Assembly (NCBI GenBank): GCA_002730365.1 | Contig: PBZZ01000028.1 | Span: 11,496-26,611, forward strand | Length of the DNA: 15,116 nt | Origin: Deltaproteobacteria bacterium | GTDB taxonomy: Bacteria; SAR324; NAC60-12 | Direction: 5' to 3' | Shown here: piece by piece, positions 1-7,250 of the stretch | Layout of the letters: each line of letters starts with the position of its first letter | Numbering within the stretch: the stretch's first letter is position 1 | Notes under the pieces: model-generated | Database searches by the model: none | Told to the model about the DNA's origin: nothing | The model's input: the letters and a program-made list of their open reading frames with translations, nothing else | Position numbers and translations under genes: made by a program

Positions 1-2
1 CC

Positions 3-1217
3 TTCTACCGAATGATTGACCTGGTAGAAGAAAGCCACAACGAGGCTTTCAGCAAGGCGGTTCGCAATCCAGAAATCCAGGAACAACTACGAGAATTCGT
101 TCATCGAGAATTACGTTCGCTGAAGTCTTTTCTGGAAGCAATCCACGTGATTCGAGAGATTTCACCACGTAGTCAAGACCTGATTGTTGGTACTGGAGAG
201 CGTCTTTCTGCGCGGTTGTTAAGCGGAGTGCTTCAAGACTTAGGAATTGATGCCGAATACGTTGATTTATCTGAAGCCCTTCCAAAAGGCGAGCACGCCC
301 CCGAAGGACGCGCACTCTTTCCTTACCTACAACATCACTTTAAACAGTACTTGCCTCAGGAGACAGAGCGGACTGCGGTGATCACAGGATTTTTTGGCTT
401 TGTTCCTGGAGGAATCATTGACCGTGTCGGTAGAGGATACACCGACCTAACCGCTGCCTTGATCGCTGCAGAGACCAAAGCCGATGAATTACAGGTCTGG
501 AAAGAAGTTGATGGAATTTATTCCGCAGATCCTCACAAAGTTCCTACGGCCTCCGTACTACCAGAAATTTCACCGGCTGAAGCTGCTGAACTGACATATT
601 TTGGCTCTGAAGTACTACATCCTTTTACCATGGAGTGTGCCATCAAGGCCAACGTGCCAATTCGAATCAAAAACACCTTTCACCCAGAGAAACACGGCAC
701 CACCATTGTCCCTGGCAAGTTGACCGAGCAAAGAAGACAGCCGAATCAAACAGCTGTGGCAGTCACAACCAAACACCATGTCAGCATCCTCAACATTCAC
801 TCAAACCACATGCTGAATTCGACCGGCTTTATGGCGCAGGTATTTGAGCTATTCAAGAAGCATCGAGTTGTGATTGACTTAATTTCAACATCAGAAGTCA
901 ACATCTCCTGTACGGTTGACCGCTTGGATAATATTCAGTCTCTAATTCACGACATGGAGGAATTTGCTGATGTGACCCTGATTCGTGACCGAGCAATACT
1001 GAGCTTGGTGGGAGAGGGAATGCACTACGCTACAGGTACTGCAGGACGGATGTTTATGGCGCTGGCCCAGAAACAAATCAACTTAGAGATGATCACGCAG
1101 GGCGCTTCTGAGATCAACATCTCCTGCGTAATCCGGCAAGAGGACGCCCCAGAAGCATTACGCATCATTCACCAGACCTTCTTGGAATCAAATACGGAGA
1201 CCAATGCGAGCAGCTGA
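3..1217 (+). CDS. lysC: Aspartate kinase, 5' end cut off by the window edge
   Basis: This enzyme phosphorylates L-aspartate with ATP, the first step to lysine, threonine and methionine. The reading frame is open to the left edge, so the ATG at 12 is probably internal: the N-terminal KFGGTSV-type nucleotide loop is missing, perhaps 60-75 residues judging from LysC lengths near 450. Counting from the ATG at 12, the kinase core holds GRGYTDLTAAL (140-150) and ADELQVWKEVDGIYSADP (157-174), then GSEVLHPFTME (198-208). Two ACT domains follow at about 250-320 and 325-395, the second with QGASEINISCV, so allosteric feedback control by an amino acid is likely; which one cannot be read from sequence. 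There is no homoserine dehydrogenase domain, since the protein stops after the second ACT. The wording of the core resembles the fungal Hom3 type more than E. coli LysC. The stop lies 14 bases inside nth. Confidence 0.95.
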   Translation, partial: FYRMIDLVEESHNEAFSKAVRNPEIQEQLREFVHRELRSLKSFLEAIHVIREISPRSQDLIVGTGERLSARLLSGVLQDLGIDAEYVDLSEALPKGEHAPEGRALFPYLQHHFKQYLPQETERTAVITGFFGFVPGGIIDRVGRGYTDLTAALIAAETKADELQVWKEVDGIYSADPHKVPTASVLPEISPAEAAELTYFGSEVLHPFTMECAIKANVPIRIKNTFHPEKHGTTIVPGKLTEQRRQPNQTAVAVTTKHHVSILNIHSNHMLNSTGFMAQVFELFKKHRVVIDLISTSEVNISCTVDRLDNIQSLIHDMEEFADVTLIRDRAILSLVGEGMHYATGTAGRMFMALAQKQINLEMITQGASEINISCVIRQEDAPEALRIIHQTFLESNTETNASS

Positions 1218-1848
1218 GCGTGAGCAGTTCTTTCAGAATCTTAGCAAAGCGATTCCAGAACCTATCACAGAATTACAACATGCCAATACATTCGAACTTC
1301 TGATCGCTATCATCCTCAGTGCACAAACGACAGATGCAGCAGTCAACAAGGTCACACCCTCTCTCTTTGGCAGTTATCCTACTCCACAAAAGCTTGCTCA
1401 GGCCGCACCAGAAGAAGTGCTGACCCATATCAAGACCATCGGTCTTGCTCCCACTAAATCCAAAAACATTGTTAAATCTGCCCAACAGCTTTGCGAACAA
1501 CATCAAGGAGAAATTCCCGAAGACTCTAAAGCTCTACAAGCTTTGCCTGGTGTGGGACGTAAAACTGCAAATGTCCTTTTGAACACAGCCTTCGGGCATC
1601 CTGTGATTGCCGTCGACACTCACGTCTTCCGAGTTTCTAACCGCACAGGATTGGCGCGTGGAAAAACTGTGGAAGAAGTTGAGCGCAAACTAGCTCGTAA
1701 TGTTCCTCCAAATTGGTGTAAGGATGCACACCACTACCTGATTTTGCATGGCCGCTACACATGCAAAGCAAGAAAACCTCTTTGTGGACAGTGTTCTGTG
1801 CTTAAGGAATGTTCTTTTCCAGGCAAAGAAATTGAGAAGGTGAGCTGA
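1204..1848 (+). CDS. nth: Endonuclease III (DNA glycosylase/AP lyase)
   Basis: This base-excision repair enzyme removes oxidised pyrimidines and cleaves the abasic site by beta-elimination. The 214-residue length is close to E. coli Nth (211), and the key residues even share its numbering: the helix-hairpin-helix LPGVGRKTAN (114-123) with the Schiff-base lysine K120, the catalytic D138 in VDTHVFRVSNRTGL, and a [4Fe-4S] cluster set C187-X6-C194-X2-C197-X5-C203. The ATG at 1204 lies inside the end of the aspartokinase gene and is preceded by GGAG at 1196-1199, a good ribosome site at normal spacing. The two genes are therefore probably co-transcribed and translationally coupled. No functional link between them is known; the pairing looks like operon packing. 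Nothing is missing or broken. Confidence 0.97.
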   Translation: MRAAEREQFFQNLSKAIPEPITELQHANTFELLIAIILSAQTTDAAVNKVTPSLFGSYPTPQKLAQAAPEEVLTHIKTIGLAPTKSKNIVKSAQQLCEQHQGEIPEDSKALQALPGVGRKTANVLLNTAFGHPVIAVDTHVFRVSNRTGLARGKTVEEVERKLARNVPPNWCKDAHHYLILHGRYTCKARKPLCGQCSVLKECSFPGKEIEKVS

Positions 1849-1876
1849 CTTGAACCAAGATCTGTTCTGAAATCTG

Positions 1877-1894
1877 ACTGTAATCTACAGTTTT
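1877..1894 (+). terminator. Weak hairpin plus short T run after nth
   Basis: ACTGTA (1877-1882), loop ATC, and TACAGT (1886-1891) form a perfect 6-bp stem followed by TTT. It lies 28 bases after the nth stop, between two convergent genes, where a terminator is expected. The stem has only two GC pairs and the T run is short, so this is a candidate only. The rest of the 111-base gap shows nothing else. Confidence 0.35.
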
Positions 1895-1959
1895 GCTCAG
1901 TCATAACACCATTGTTTCAAACTTCAGGGACCAACGCAGGAAGCAGAAGATGCTATTAT

Positions 1960-3009
1960 TCAGGGCTGAGCAACGAAAGGATAGGCAATCCCACTGTAGA
2001 AGAAATAGGGGCTGAGGGCTAAATTATCAGCAAGTTCAAGAAGATAATCATCAGTTGGTTCTTGATAGTCCTGCCTGCGAATCGTCCAGTTACGATTCTC
2101 TTCTTGGAAGCGTAGGTCATACACTCCAAAATCCAGTAGCGCTCGCTGATCTTCTAGATTCCAATACAAGATATCCGCAGCAAATTCTCGTCGTTGATCC
2201 GTACTGCGCACTGCGATTCGGTCTCCCTGCAGCAGGAGTTCATACTGGACCAGTCGAGGTGGGCTCCACTCTTGTGGATTTTGTTGACGCAACAGCACTC
2301 GAGAACGATCAGAAATCAAGTATCTTGATGGCACCATGGTTGTCGGAAAATCAAGCTGTCCTTGCACACGTAATGGTTGAATTTCTCGAAAATCAATGAA
2401 CTTTTGATATTCTCGACGAGAGAGACCAGAAGGCTCACTTCGCACCAGTTGTAGCCCAATGGATTGCACTGAGTATTGAGCAAAGATTTGAGCATTTTGA
2501 CGATAGGTCAAATCTTCTACAAAAAAGATCCCACTCTCACTTGAAATCGGCGCTGAGATTGTTTTGCCCGCAGGGGTGTTGAAACGAATTTGTAACTGCA
2601 TTTCATCAGCGAGCCTCACATTTGTCTGAAGTTGTTCAAACTCAAACCGCACCTGGCCACTGAGCAAGACATGCGACCATAGCTTTTCTTCTTCGGTAGC
2701 CTCCGCCAAGTCAGGATCCTGCTGACGAACAGCCTGCAACCGAGCAAAGGCTTTCACTTCTTCCCCAGCAGCCAAGTACTCCCGATAGCGCTGAAGGTTT
2801 TCCTGAGCAACCCGACGGTTTACCCGTTGGAGAGCTTCGTGATAGGCTGAATTGTCCGGATTGGCGACAACGGCCTCCCTGTAGGAAATCGCAGCTTCTT
2901 CCCAACGTTCTTCTGCTTCCAACCGAACTCCCTGATCGTAAGCGAACGAGCATCCCAGCAGAGGTAGACTCAATAACAGCAGTAATGGGCGTTTCCAGAA
3001 TTGTCGCAC
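1960..3009 (-). CDS. TPR-containing lipoprotein of unknown function
   Basis: I do not recognise a named family. The reading frame extends upstream into guaB, but I choose the GTG at 3009: it is preceded by AGGTGGAG (3021-3014) and gives a textbook lipoprotein signal peptide, a short basic start (RQFWKR), a leucine-rich core and the lipobox LPLLG-C with the modified cysteine at residue 20. The residue after the cysteine is Ser, which in proteobacteria favours the outer membrane. Residues about 24-95 look like tetratricopeptide helices (for example WEEAAISYREAVVANPDN), suggesting protein binding. The rest, to 349, appears mostly beta-stranded with no motif I can name. It starts one base after the guaB stop, so it is likely translated from the guaB mRNA. 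A role in envelope assembly or a secretion scaffold is possible but is only inference. Confidence 0.85.
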   Translation of the reverse strand: MRQFWKRPLLLLLSLPLLGCSFAYDQGVRLEAEERWEEAAISYREAVVANPDNSAYHEALQRVNRRVAQENLQRYREYLAAGEEVKAFARLQAVRQQDPDLAEATEEEKLWSHVLLSGQVRFEFEQLQTNVRLADEMQLQIRFNTPAGKTISAPISSESGIFFVEDLTYRQNAQIFAQYSVQSIGLQLVRSEPSGLSRREYQKFIDFREIQPLRVQGQLDFPTTMVPSRYLISDRSRVLLRQQNPQEWSPPRLVQYELLLQGDRIAVRSTDQRREFAADILYWNLEDQRALLDFGVYDLRFQEENRNWTIRRQDYQEPTDDYLLELADNLALSPYFFYSGIAYPFVAQP

Positions 3010-3010
3010 G

Positions 3011-4486
3011 TCACTCCACCTGAGAAATTGGATAGTTTGGAGCCTCTTCCGTGATGAAGACATCATGAACATGACTCTCCCGTAGTCCAGCCGAAGTGAT
3101 TCGGACAAATTGTGCCTGCTCTTGCAGCTCCGTAATATTTCGACAGCCCGTGTATCCCATTCCAGAACGTAACCCTCCTATAAACTGATAGACCATTTCT
3201 GCCAGTGATCCTTTGAACGGCACTCGGCCTTCAATCCCTTCTGGTACTAGTTTCGACTCTTCAATATTGTTCTGGAAATAGCGGTCTTTGCTACCTTCTT
3301 TCATCGCACCCATTGATCCCATTCCACGATACAGCTTGTAACGACGCCCTTGATAGAGAATGACTTGCCCCGGGGTTTCTGCGGTCCCAGCAAATAAGCT
3401 GCCGATCATTACAGAGTCTGCGCCGGCCGCCAGAGCTTTCACAATATCACCAGAGTACTTGATTCCTCCATCAGCAATTACAGGAATCCCATAACATCTC
3501 GCCACGCTTGCTGACTCACTAATCGCTGTAATCTGGGGCACACCAATACCAGCAACTACTCTCGTTGTACAAATTGAGCCAGGCCCAATTCCGATTTTTA
3601 CAGCATCGACTCCTGCCTTGATCAACGCTTCGCAACCAGAGGCAGTGGCAATATTTCCTGCAACAATTTCTAGTTCTGGAAAAGTTTCACGAAGTTCTCG
3701 AATGCTTCGCAGGACCTTACTGGAGTGTCCATGTGCTGTATCCAGCACAACCAGATCAACCCCTTTGCTGATCAATGCCGCTGTGCGTTCCATCAACTCT
3801 CGACCTGTGCTCACAGCAGCACCAACCCTTAGGCGTCCTCGATCATCTTTGTTGGCATTTGGATATTTACGCGATTTTTCAATGTCCTTGATCGTGATCA
3901 AGCCAAGCAGATCATAACCTTCTGAGACAACGAGTAATTTCTCGATGCGATGAGCATGTAACAGGGTTTTTGCTTCCTCGAGATCAATTCCTGGAGAGAC
4001 TGTGACCAGTCGATCACGCCCGCTGGTCATGACAGAGCCCACTTTTTGATCCAAATTGGTCTCAAAACGTAGATCTCGATTCGTCAGAATACCGACCAAC
4101 TCCGTGCCACGGGTTACAGGAACTCCAGAGATGCGATAGCGCTCCATCAACTGTAGCGCATCTTTCAGTGGTTGTTCAGGCTCAACTGTGATCGGGTCGG
4201 AAATCATCCCACTCTCTGATCGTTTGACTCGGTCAACCTGAGCAGCTTGTTCCTCCACACTCATGTTTCTGTGAATCACTCCGAGACCACCCTCTTGTGC
4301 CATACTGATAGCCACTTGGTGTTCTGTAACGGTGTCCATTGCTGCACTCAGCAGAGGAATGTTACAATCCAAATGTCGGGTCAGTCGAGTTTGAACAGAG
4401 ACTTCGTGGGGTAGGATGTCTGAGTAGGCGGGTACAAGAAGAATGTCATCGAAGGTCAAACCTTCCATAATGCGACTCTGCAGCAT
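3011..4486 (-). CDS. guaB: IMP dehydrogenase
   Basis: It oxidises IMP to XMP with NAD+, the committed step toward GMP, in the cytoplasm as a tetramer. At 491 residues it matches the bacterial family (about 488). The N-terminus has the typical [13 protein letters not shown] (10-22). A CBS-domain pair (Bateman module, about 93-150 and 153-208) interrupts the barrel and is the usual site of nucleotide regulation. The catalytic loop [11 protein letters not shown] carries the thioimidate-forming cysteine C306; substrate residues are visible in LDTAHGH (248-254) and [10 protein letters not shown] (386-395), and the mobile flap [10 protein letters not shown] is at 396-405. The ATG at 4486 has AGGAAG just upstream on the - strand. 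guaA is not next to it; a lipoprotein gene follows instead. A promoter candidate lies about 130 bases upstream. Confidence 0.98.
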   Translation of the reverse strand: MLQSRIMEGLTFDDILLVPAYSDILPHEVSVQTRLTRHLDCNIPLLSAAMDTVTEHQVAISMAQEGGLGVIHRNMSVEEQAAQVDRVKRSESGMISDPITVEPEQPLKDALQLMERYRISGVPVTRGTELVGILTNRDLRFETNLDQKVGSVMTSGRDRLVTVSPGIDLEEAKTLLHAHRIEKLLVVSEGYDLLGLITIKDIEKSRKYPNANKDDRGRLRVGAAVSTGRELMERTAALISKGVDLVVLDTAHGHSSKVLRSIRELRETFPELEIVAGNIATASGCEALIKAGVDAVKIGIGPGSICTTRVVAGIGVPQITAISESASVARCYGIPVIADGGIKYSGDIVKALAAGADSVMIGSLFAGTAETPGQVILYQGRRYKLYRGMGSMGAMKEGSKDRYFQNNIEESKLVPEGIEGRVPFKGSLAEMVYQFIGGLRSGMGYTGCRNITELQEQAQFVRITSAGLRESHVHDVFITEEAPNYPISQVE

Positions 4487-4611
4487 AAGCTTCCTTTTTT
4501 ACAGCACAGCCAGAGGTGCCGGCCAGCATCCATGGGGCAAGAAAATTTTCCTAAGATCACATAACAAATTACAGAACTCAATCAAATTTCTAGTCTATCA
4601 CACAATTTCAC

Positions 4612-4641
4612 CCAATAGAGAGTAGTAAAAAAACTTGTCAA
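4612..4641 (-). promoter_or_regulatory. Candidate guaB promoter
   Basis: Read on the - strand, a perfect TTGACA (4641-4636) is followed after 18 bases by TATTGG (4617-4612), a weak -10 (3 of 6 consensus bases). The resulting leader would be about 120 bases. The -35 occupies the same bases as the -35 of the rpmH promoter on the other strand. The strength rests mainly on the -35, and another weak promoter nearer guaB cannot be excluded. Confidence 0.4.
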
Positions 4642-4663
4642 AAAATCATGAACTCGATATTAA
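4635..4663 (+). promoter_or_regulatory. Candidate promoter of the rpmH-rnpA-yidD-yidC operon
   Basis: TTGTCA (4635-4640) and TATTAA (4658-4663) are separated by exactly 17 bases, a good sigma70-type pair in AT-rich DNA. Transcription would begin near 4670, about 34 bases before the rpmH ATG. Its position just ahead of the first gene of the cluster supports it. Confidence 0.65.
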
Positions 4664-4703
4664 TTTTTTCTTAACATTCTTCTACCCCCAGTGAGTTGCG
4701 CAG

Positions 4704-4838
4704 ATGAAGCGAACCTACCAACCCAACAATCGTCGGCGGAAAGTGAAGCATGGCTTCCGCGCAAGGATGGCAACTAAAAGTGGACAAGCTATCATCCGGC
4801 GGCGGCGAGCCAAGGGACGTAAGCGACTATCCGCTTAG
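4704..4838 (+). CDS. rpmH: 50S ribosomal protein bL34
   Basis: A 44-residue, very basic protein of the large ribosomal subunit. It starts [13 protein letters not shown], continues [20 protein letters not shown] and ends AKGRKRLSA, which is the bL34 pattern over its whole length. It binds 23S rRNA. The ATG at 4704 has only a weak ribosome site (GTGAG about 10 bases upstream). The TAG stop shares its G with the GTG start of rnpA (TAGTG), a 1-base overlap that suggests coupled translation. rpmH next to rnpA is one of the most conserved gene pairs in bacteria. Confidence 0.98.
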   Translation: MKRTYQPNNRRRKVKHGFRARMATKSGQAIIRRRRAKGRKRLSA

Positions 4839-5200
4839 TGGCTTCAAGGCGTTATCCAAAGCGGGTACGTCTTTGTCGTCGGAGTGAAGTGGCCCGAATC
4901 TTTCAGCATGGGAGCTGCAAAGGACTAGGCTTGATCAGCATCAAGTACCTGATTAGTTCCTGTTCGGAGAGCCGCTTCCTTGTCACGGTGAGTAAGCGCG
5001 CAGGAAACGCGCCTTCGCGAAACCGACTGAAACGTTTGCTTCGAGAAGCAATTCGCCATCACCAACACCAAATCTGCCAGCCTGTTGATGTCTGCTTCAT
5101 GATCACTAAAAAACCACAACGCCCTGTGGAGCAGACTTATATTGAGAGTTCGGTTCACCAAGCTTTCCAGTTTCTTAACGCCCAGACTGCTGAAGATTAA
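4838..5200 (+). CDS. rnpA: Ribonuclease P protein component
   Basis: The protein subunit of RNase P helps the catalytic RNA bind precursor tRNA and remove its 5' leader. At 120 residues it has the normal family length. The RNR signature lies at 53-73: [21 protein letters not shown], with R61-N62-R63 in the RNA-binding helix. The N-terminal part ([17 protein letters not shown]) matches the usual leader-binding region. The start is GTG at 4838, overlapping the rpmH stop; no closer ATG would keep the conserved N-terminus, so GTG is preferred. yidD follows after 5 bases. The RNA partner (rnpB) is not in this window. Confidence 0.96.
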   Translation: MASRRYPKRVRLCRRSEVARIFQHGSCKGLGLISIKYLISSCSESRFLVTVSKRAGNAPSRNRLKRLLREAIRHHQHQICQPVDVCFMITKKPQRPVEQTYIESSVHQAFQFLNAQTAED

Positions 5201-5205
5201 CCAGC

Positions 5206-5499
5206 ATGGACGTCCCCTCTGCATCCTATCCTGAGCTATCACCCTCAAGATTACTGTCCCGAGGACTAATCGCCTGTATCAAGCTTTACCAATATTGCCT
5301 GTCTCCACTTTTACCAAGATCATGCCGCTTCTATCCAAGCTGTTCCAACTATGCACTGGAAGCTCTTCAACAGCATGGTTGTGGCAAAGGTGGCTGGCTG
5401 GCTCTTCGAAGAATTTTTTGCTGTCATCCTCTGCATCCCGGAGGATACGACCCTGTTCCTGATAAGCACGCCGAATCCACTAAATCTTCAAACCTCTGA
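5206..5499 (+). CDS. yidD: Membrane protein insertion efficiency factor YidD
   Basis: A small peripheral inner-membrane protein thought to help YidC insert membrane proteins; the mechanism is not settled for the family. The 97-residue protein has the family core: an amphipathic helix ([17 protein letters not shown], 21-37), the cysteine motif [11 protein letters not shown] (40-50), and HPGGYDPVP (77-85). The ATG at 5206 lies 5 bases after rnpA and the stop 17 bases before yidC, so it belongs to the same transcript. The first ten or so residues are not conserved. The ribosome site is weak, in keeping with coupling to rnpA. Confidence 0.95.
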   Translation: MDVPSASYPELSPSRLLSRGLIACIKLYQYCLSPLLPRSCRFYPSCSNYALEALQQHGCGKGGWLALRRIFCCHPLHPGGYDPVPDKHAESTKSSNL

Positions 5500-5516
5500 C
5501 CTAGCCCGTAATCATT

Positions 5517-7238
5517 ATGGAGAAACAAACCCTTCTAGCAATCGCTCTGTCGGCTGCTGTGCTGATTGGCTGGCAGTTCCTCTTTCCGCCACCACCACCG
5601 CCAACTTCGACGACCGCACCCACGGCTACTGAGGGTTCCCCAACCGTAGCTTTAGAAGAGAGTGAACCGGCTTTTTCTGAAAACTCCGTCTCTCCAATAA
5701 GTACTAGCCTACCAAGTGTGGATGAAAGCCAAACCGCCAAACAAGTTGTTGTCGAAACTCCGCATTACCGATTGACCTTCAATACTAGGGGCGCAGTTGC
5801 TGAGAGCCTGTTGCTTCAAGAGTATCAGCACAACAAGGGACGACTGACTCTCAGCACATGGTTCCCCTACCTCACATCATTTTTAGGGGCTAGTAACGAA
5901 GAAATCGTCACAGAGGGTAACAAGGTGAACATGTTCGCCAACGACCTCGATAATGTGCATCAATTTGCTGTAGAATTGGAGGACGATCCCCGGCTTTCTG
6001 CCCGACTACAACGTACTGTTTTCTCTGAATCACAAGGAGATCTACTTCTTGAAGAAGGGACGGCCTCCTTACAATTCGTTTCTCCTGTTGTCGACGGACT
6101 ACAGTTGATCAAGACTTTCGAGTTTTTCGCTGATTCCTTCCAGATAGGCTATCGGGTCCAGGTGATCAACCGCTCTCAGGAAGCAAAATCTTTGCGGATT
6201 CGCCACGTCTTTGGAGAAGGCCGCGTTCAGAACGATGACTATCAACAACAAGGGGCTCACACCGGGCCGGTATACTTTGTTGAAGAAAGCGTGGAGACTG
6301 AAACAAACAGCGATGTCCAACAAGAATTCCAGGTAGCAAACGCTGAGTGGTTTGGAGTGGAAGATCAGTTCTTCCTGAATGCAGTTCGAGCTGAATCACC
6401 AATCCGTTTCGCCTACTTCCGATCTGCCGCTGCTCTGGTCGATCAACGGTCTGTGCTGCGCCCGTACTTTGGGGCACGCTTACCCTTAGTGAGCCTACAG
6501 CCAGATCGACAGATTGAATCAAATTTTCGCGCCTACTTTGGGCCAAAGTTAGAAGACGAAATGCTGAAATTTGGTCACAATTTGCGTGAATCAAATGCAA
6601 TGTTCTTGGAAACGCTGGCAGCACCGCTACTGACACTGTTGCATTGGATTTTTGGCTACGTTGGCAACTATGGCATCGCCATTATTATCCTGACTATCAT
6701 CGTCAGGTTGCTTCTGTTCCCATTAACCTACAAGGGTATGAAGGGGATGAAACGAATGCAACAGTTGGCGCCACGAATGAAAAAAATTCAGGAGAAACAT
6801 AAGGATAACCGAGAAAAATTGAACCAAGAGATGATGGAATTGTACCGCAAGAACAAAGTCAACCCACTAGGGGGCTGCTTGCCGCTACTTCTACAAATTC
6901 CTGTCTTCATCGCTCTTTACAGCGCTCTCTCAGGTGCTGTTGAACTGCGTCATGCGCCCTTTATGCTCTGGCTCTCGGACATGTCCGCTCCTGATGGCCT
7001 TGGAATCACGCCAATTCTGATGGGGGTGAGCCTCTACTTCCAACAAAAACTAACTCCCACAGCTGCTACGATGGATCCCATGCAGCAGAAGATCATGCAG
7101 TATCTCCCGCTGGTATTCACCATTTTTACTTTCACTTTCCCTGCTGGACTGACACTCTACTGGTTGACAAGTAACTTGCTTTCCATTGCGCAACAGCAAT
7201 TTCTCAACCGAATCAAGACCCCAGAACTCCAAGACTAG
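5517..7238 (+). CDS. yidC: Membrane protein insertase YidC
   Basis: It inserts and folds inner-membrane proteins, alone or with SecYEG. At 573 residues it has the Gram-negative layout: an N-terminal membrane anchor (about 5-23), a proline-rich linker starting PPPPPP, a large beta-rich periplasmic domain (about 55-345), and the conserved insertase domain from about 362 onward with five membrane helices. Inside that domain are VRLLLFPLT with the groove arginine R397, the cytoplasmic coiled-coil hairpin (KRMQQLAPRMKKIQEKHKDN), NPLGGCLPLLLQIPVFIALY, and FPAGLTLYWLTSNLLSI near the end. The C-terminus is short, without the long basic ribosome-binding tail some species have. No strong Shine-Dalgarno is visible. 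A BatA-like gene, not mnmE, follows after 12 bases. Confidence 0.98.
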   Translation: MEKQTLLAIALSAAVLIGWQFLFPPPPPPTSTTAPTATEGSPTVALEESEPAFSENSVSPISTSLPSVDESQTAKQVVVETPHYRLTFNTRGAVAESLLLQEYQHNKGRLTLSTWFPYLTSFLGASNEEIVTEGNKVNMFANDLDNVHQFAVELEDDPRLSARLQRTVFSESQGDLLLEEGTASLQFVSPVVDGLQLIKTFEFFADSFQIGYRVQVINRSQEAKSLRIRHVFGEGRVQNDDYQQQGAHTGPVYFVEESVETETNSDVQQEFQVANAEWFGVEDQFFLNAVRAESPIRFAYFRSAAALVDQRSVLRPYFGARLPLVSLQPDRQIESNFRAYFGPKLEDEMLKFGHNLRESNAMFLETLAAPLLTLLHWIFGYVGNYGIAIIILTIIVRLLLFPLTYKGMKGMKRMQQLAPRMKKIQEKHKDNREKLNQEMMELYRKNKVNPLGGCLPLLLQIPVFIALYSALSGAVELRHAPFMLWLSDMSAPDGLGITPILMGVSLYFQQKLTPTAATMDPMQQKIMQYLPLVFTIFTFTFPAGLTLYWLTSNLLSIAQQQFLNRIKTPELQD

Positions 7239-7250
7239 CAGGCCTCTGGC

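Noticed and set aside
2055..2399. 114-codon + strand frame antisense to the lipoprotein gene
   Set aside because: It lies wholly inside a gene with a clear signal peptide and start; it is best explained as a shadow frame.
4541..4550. Perfect palindrome GAAAATTTTC in the guaB leader, considered as a PurR-type operator
   Set aside because: A short AT-rich palindrome is common by chance and does not match the known purine-repressor site; no second copy was seen.
4443..4625. 60-codon + strand frame spanning the guaB start and the intergenic region
   Set aside because: It runs through the guaB start and the guaB promoter candidate on the opposite strand and has no protein-like pattern.
6166..6636. 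156-codon - strand frame inside yidC
   Set aside because: It is antisense to the strongly conserved yidC frame and has no family likeness or ribosome site.
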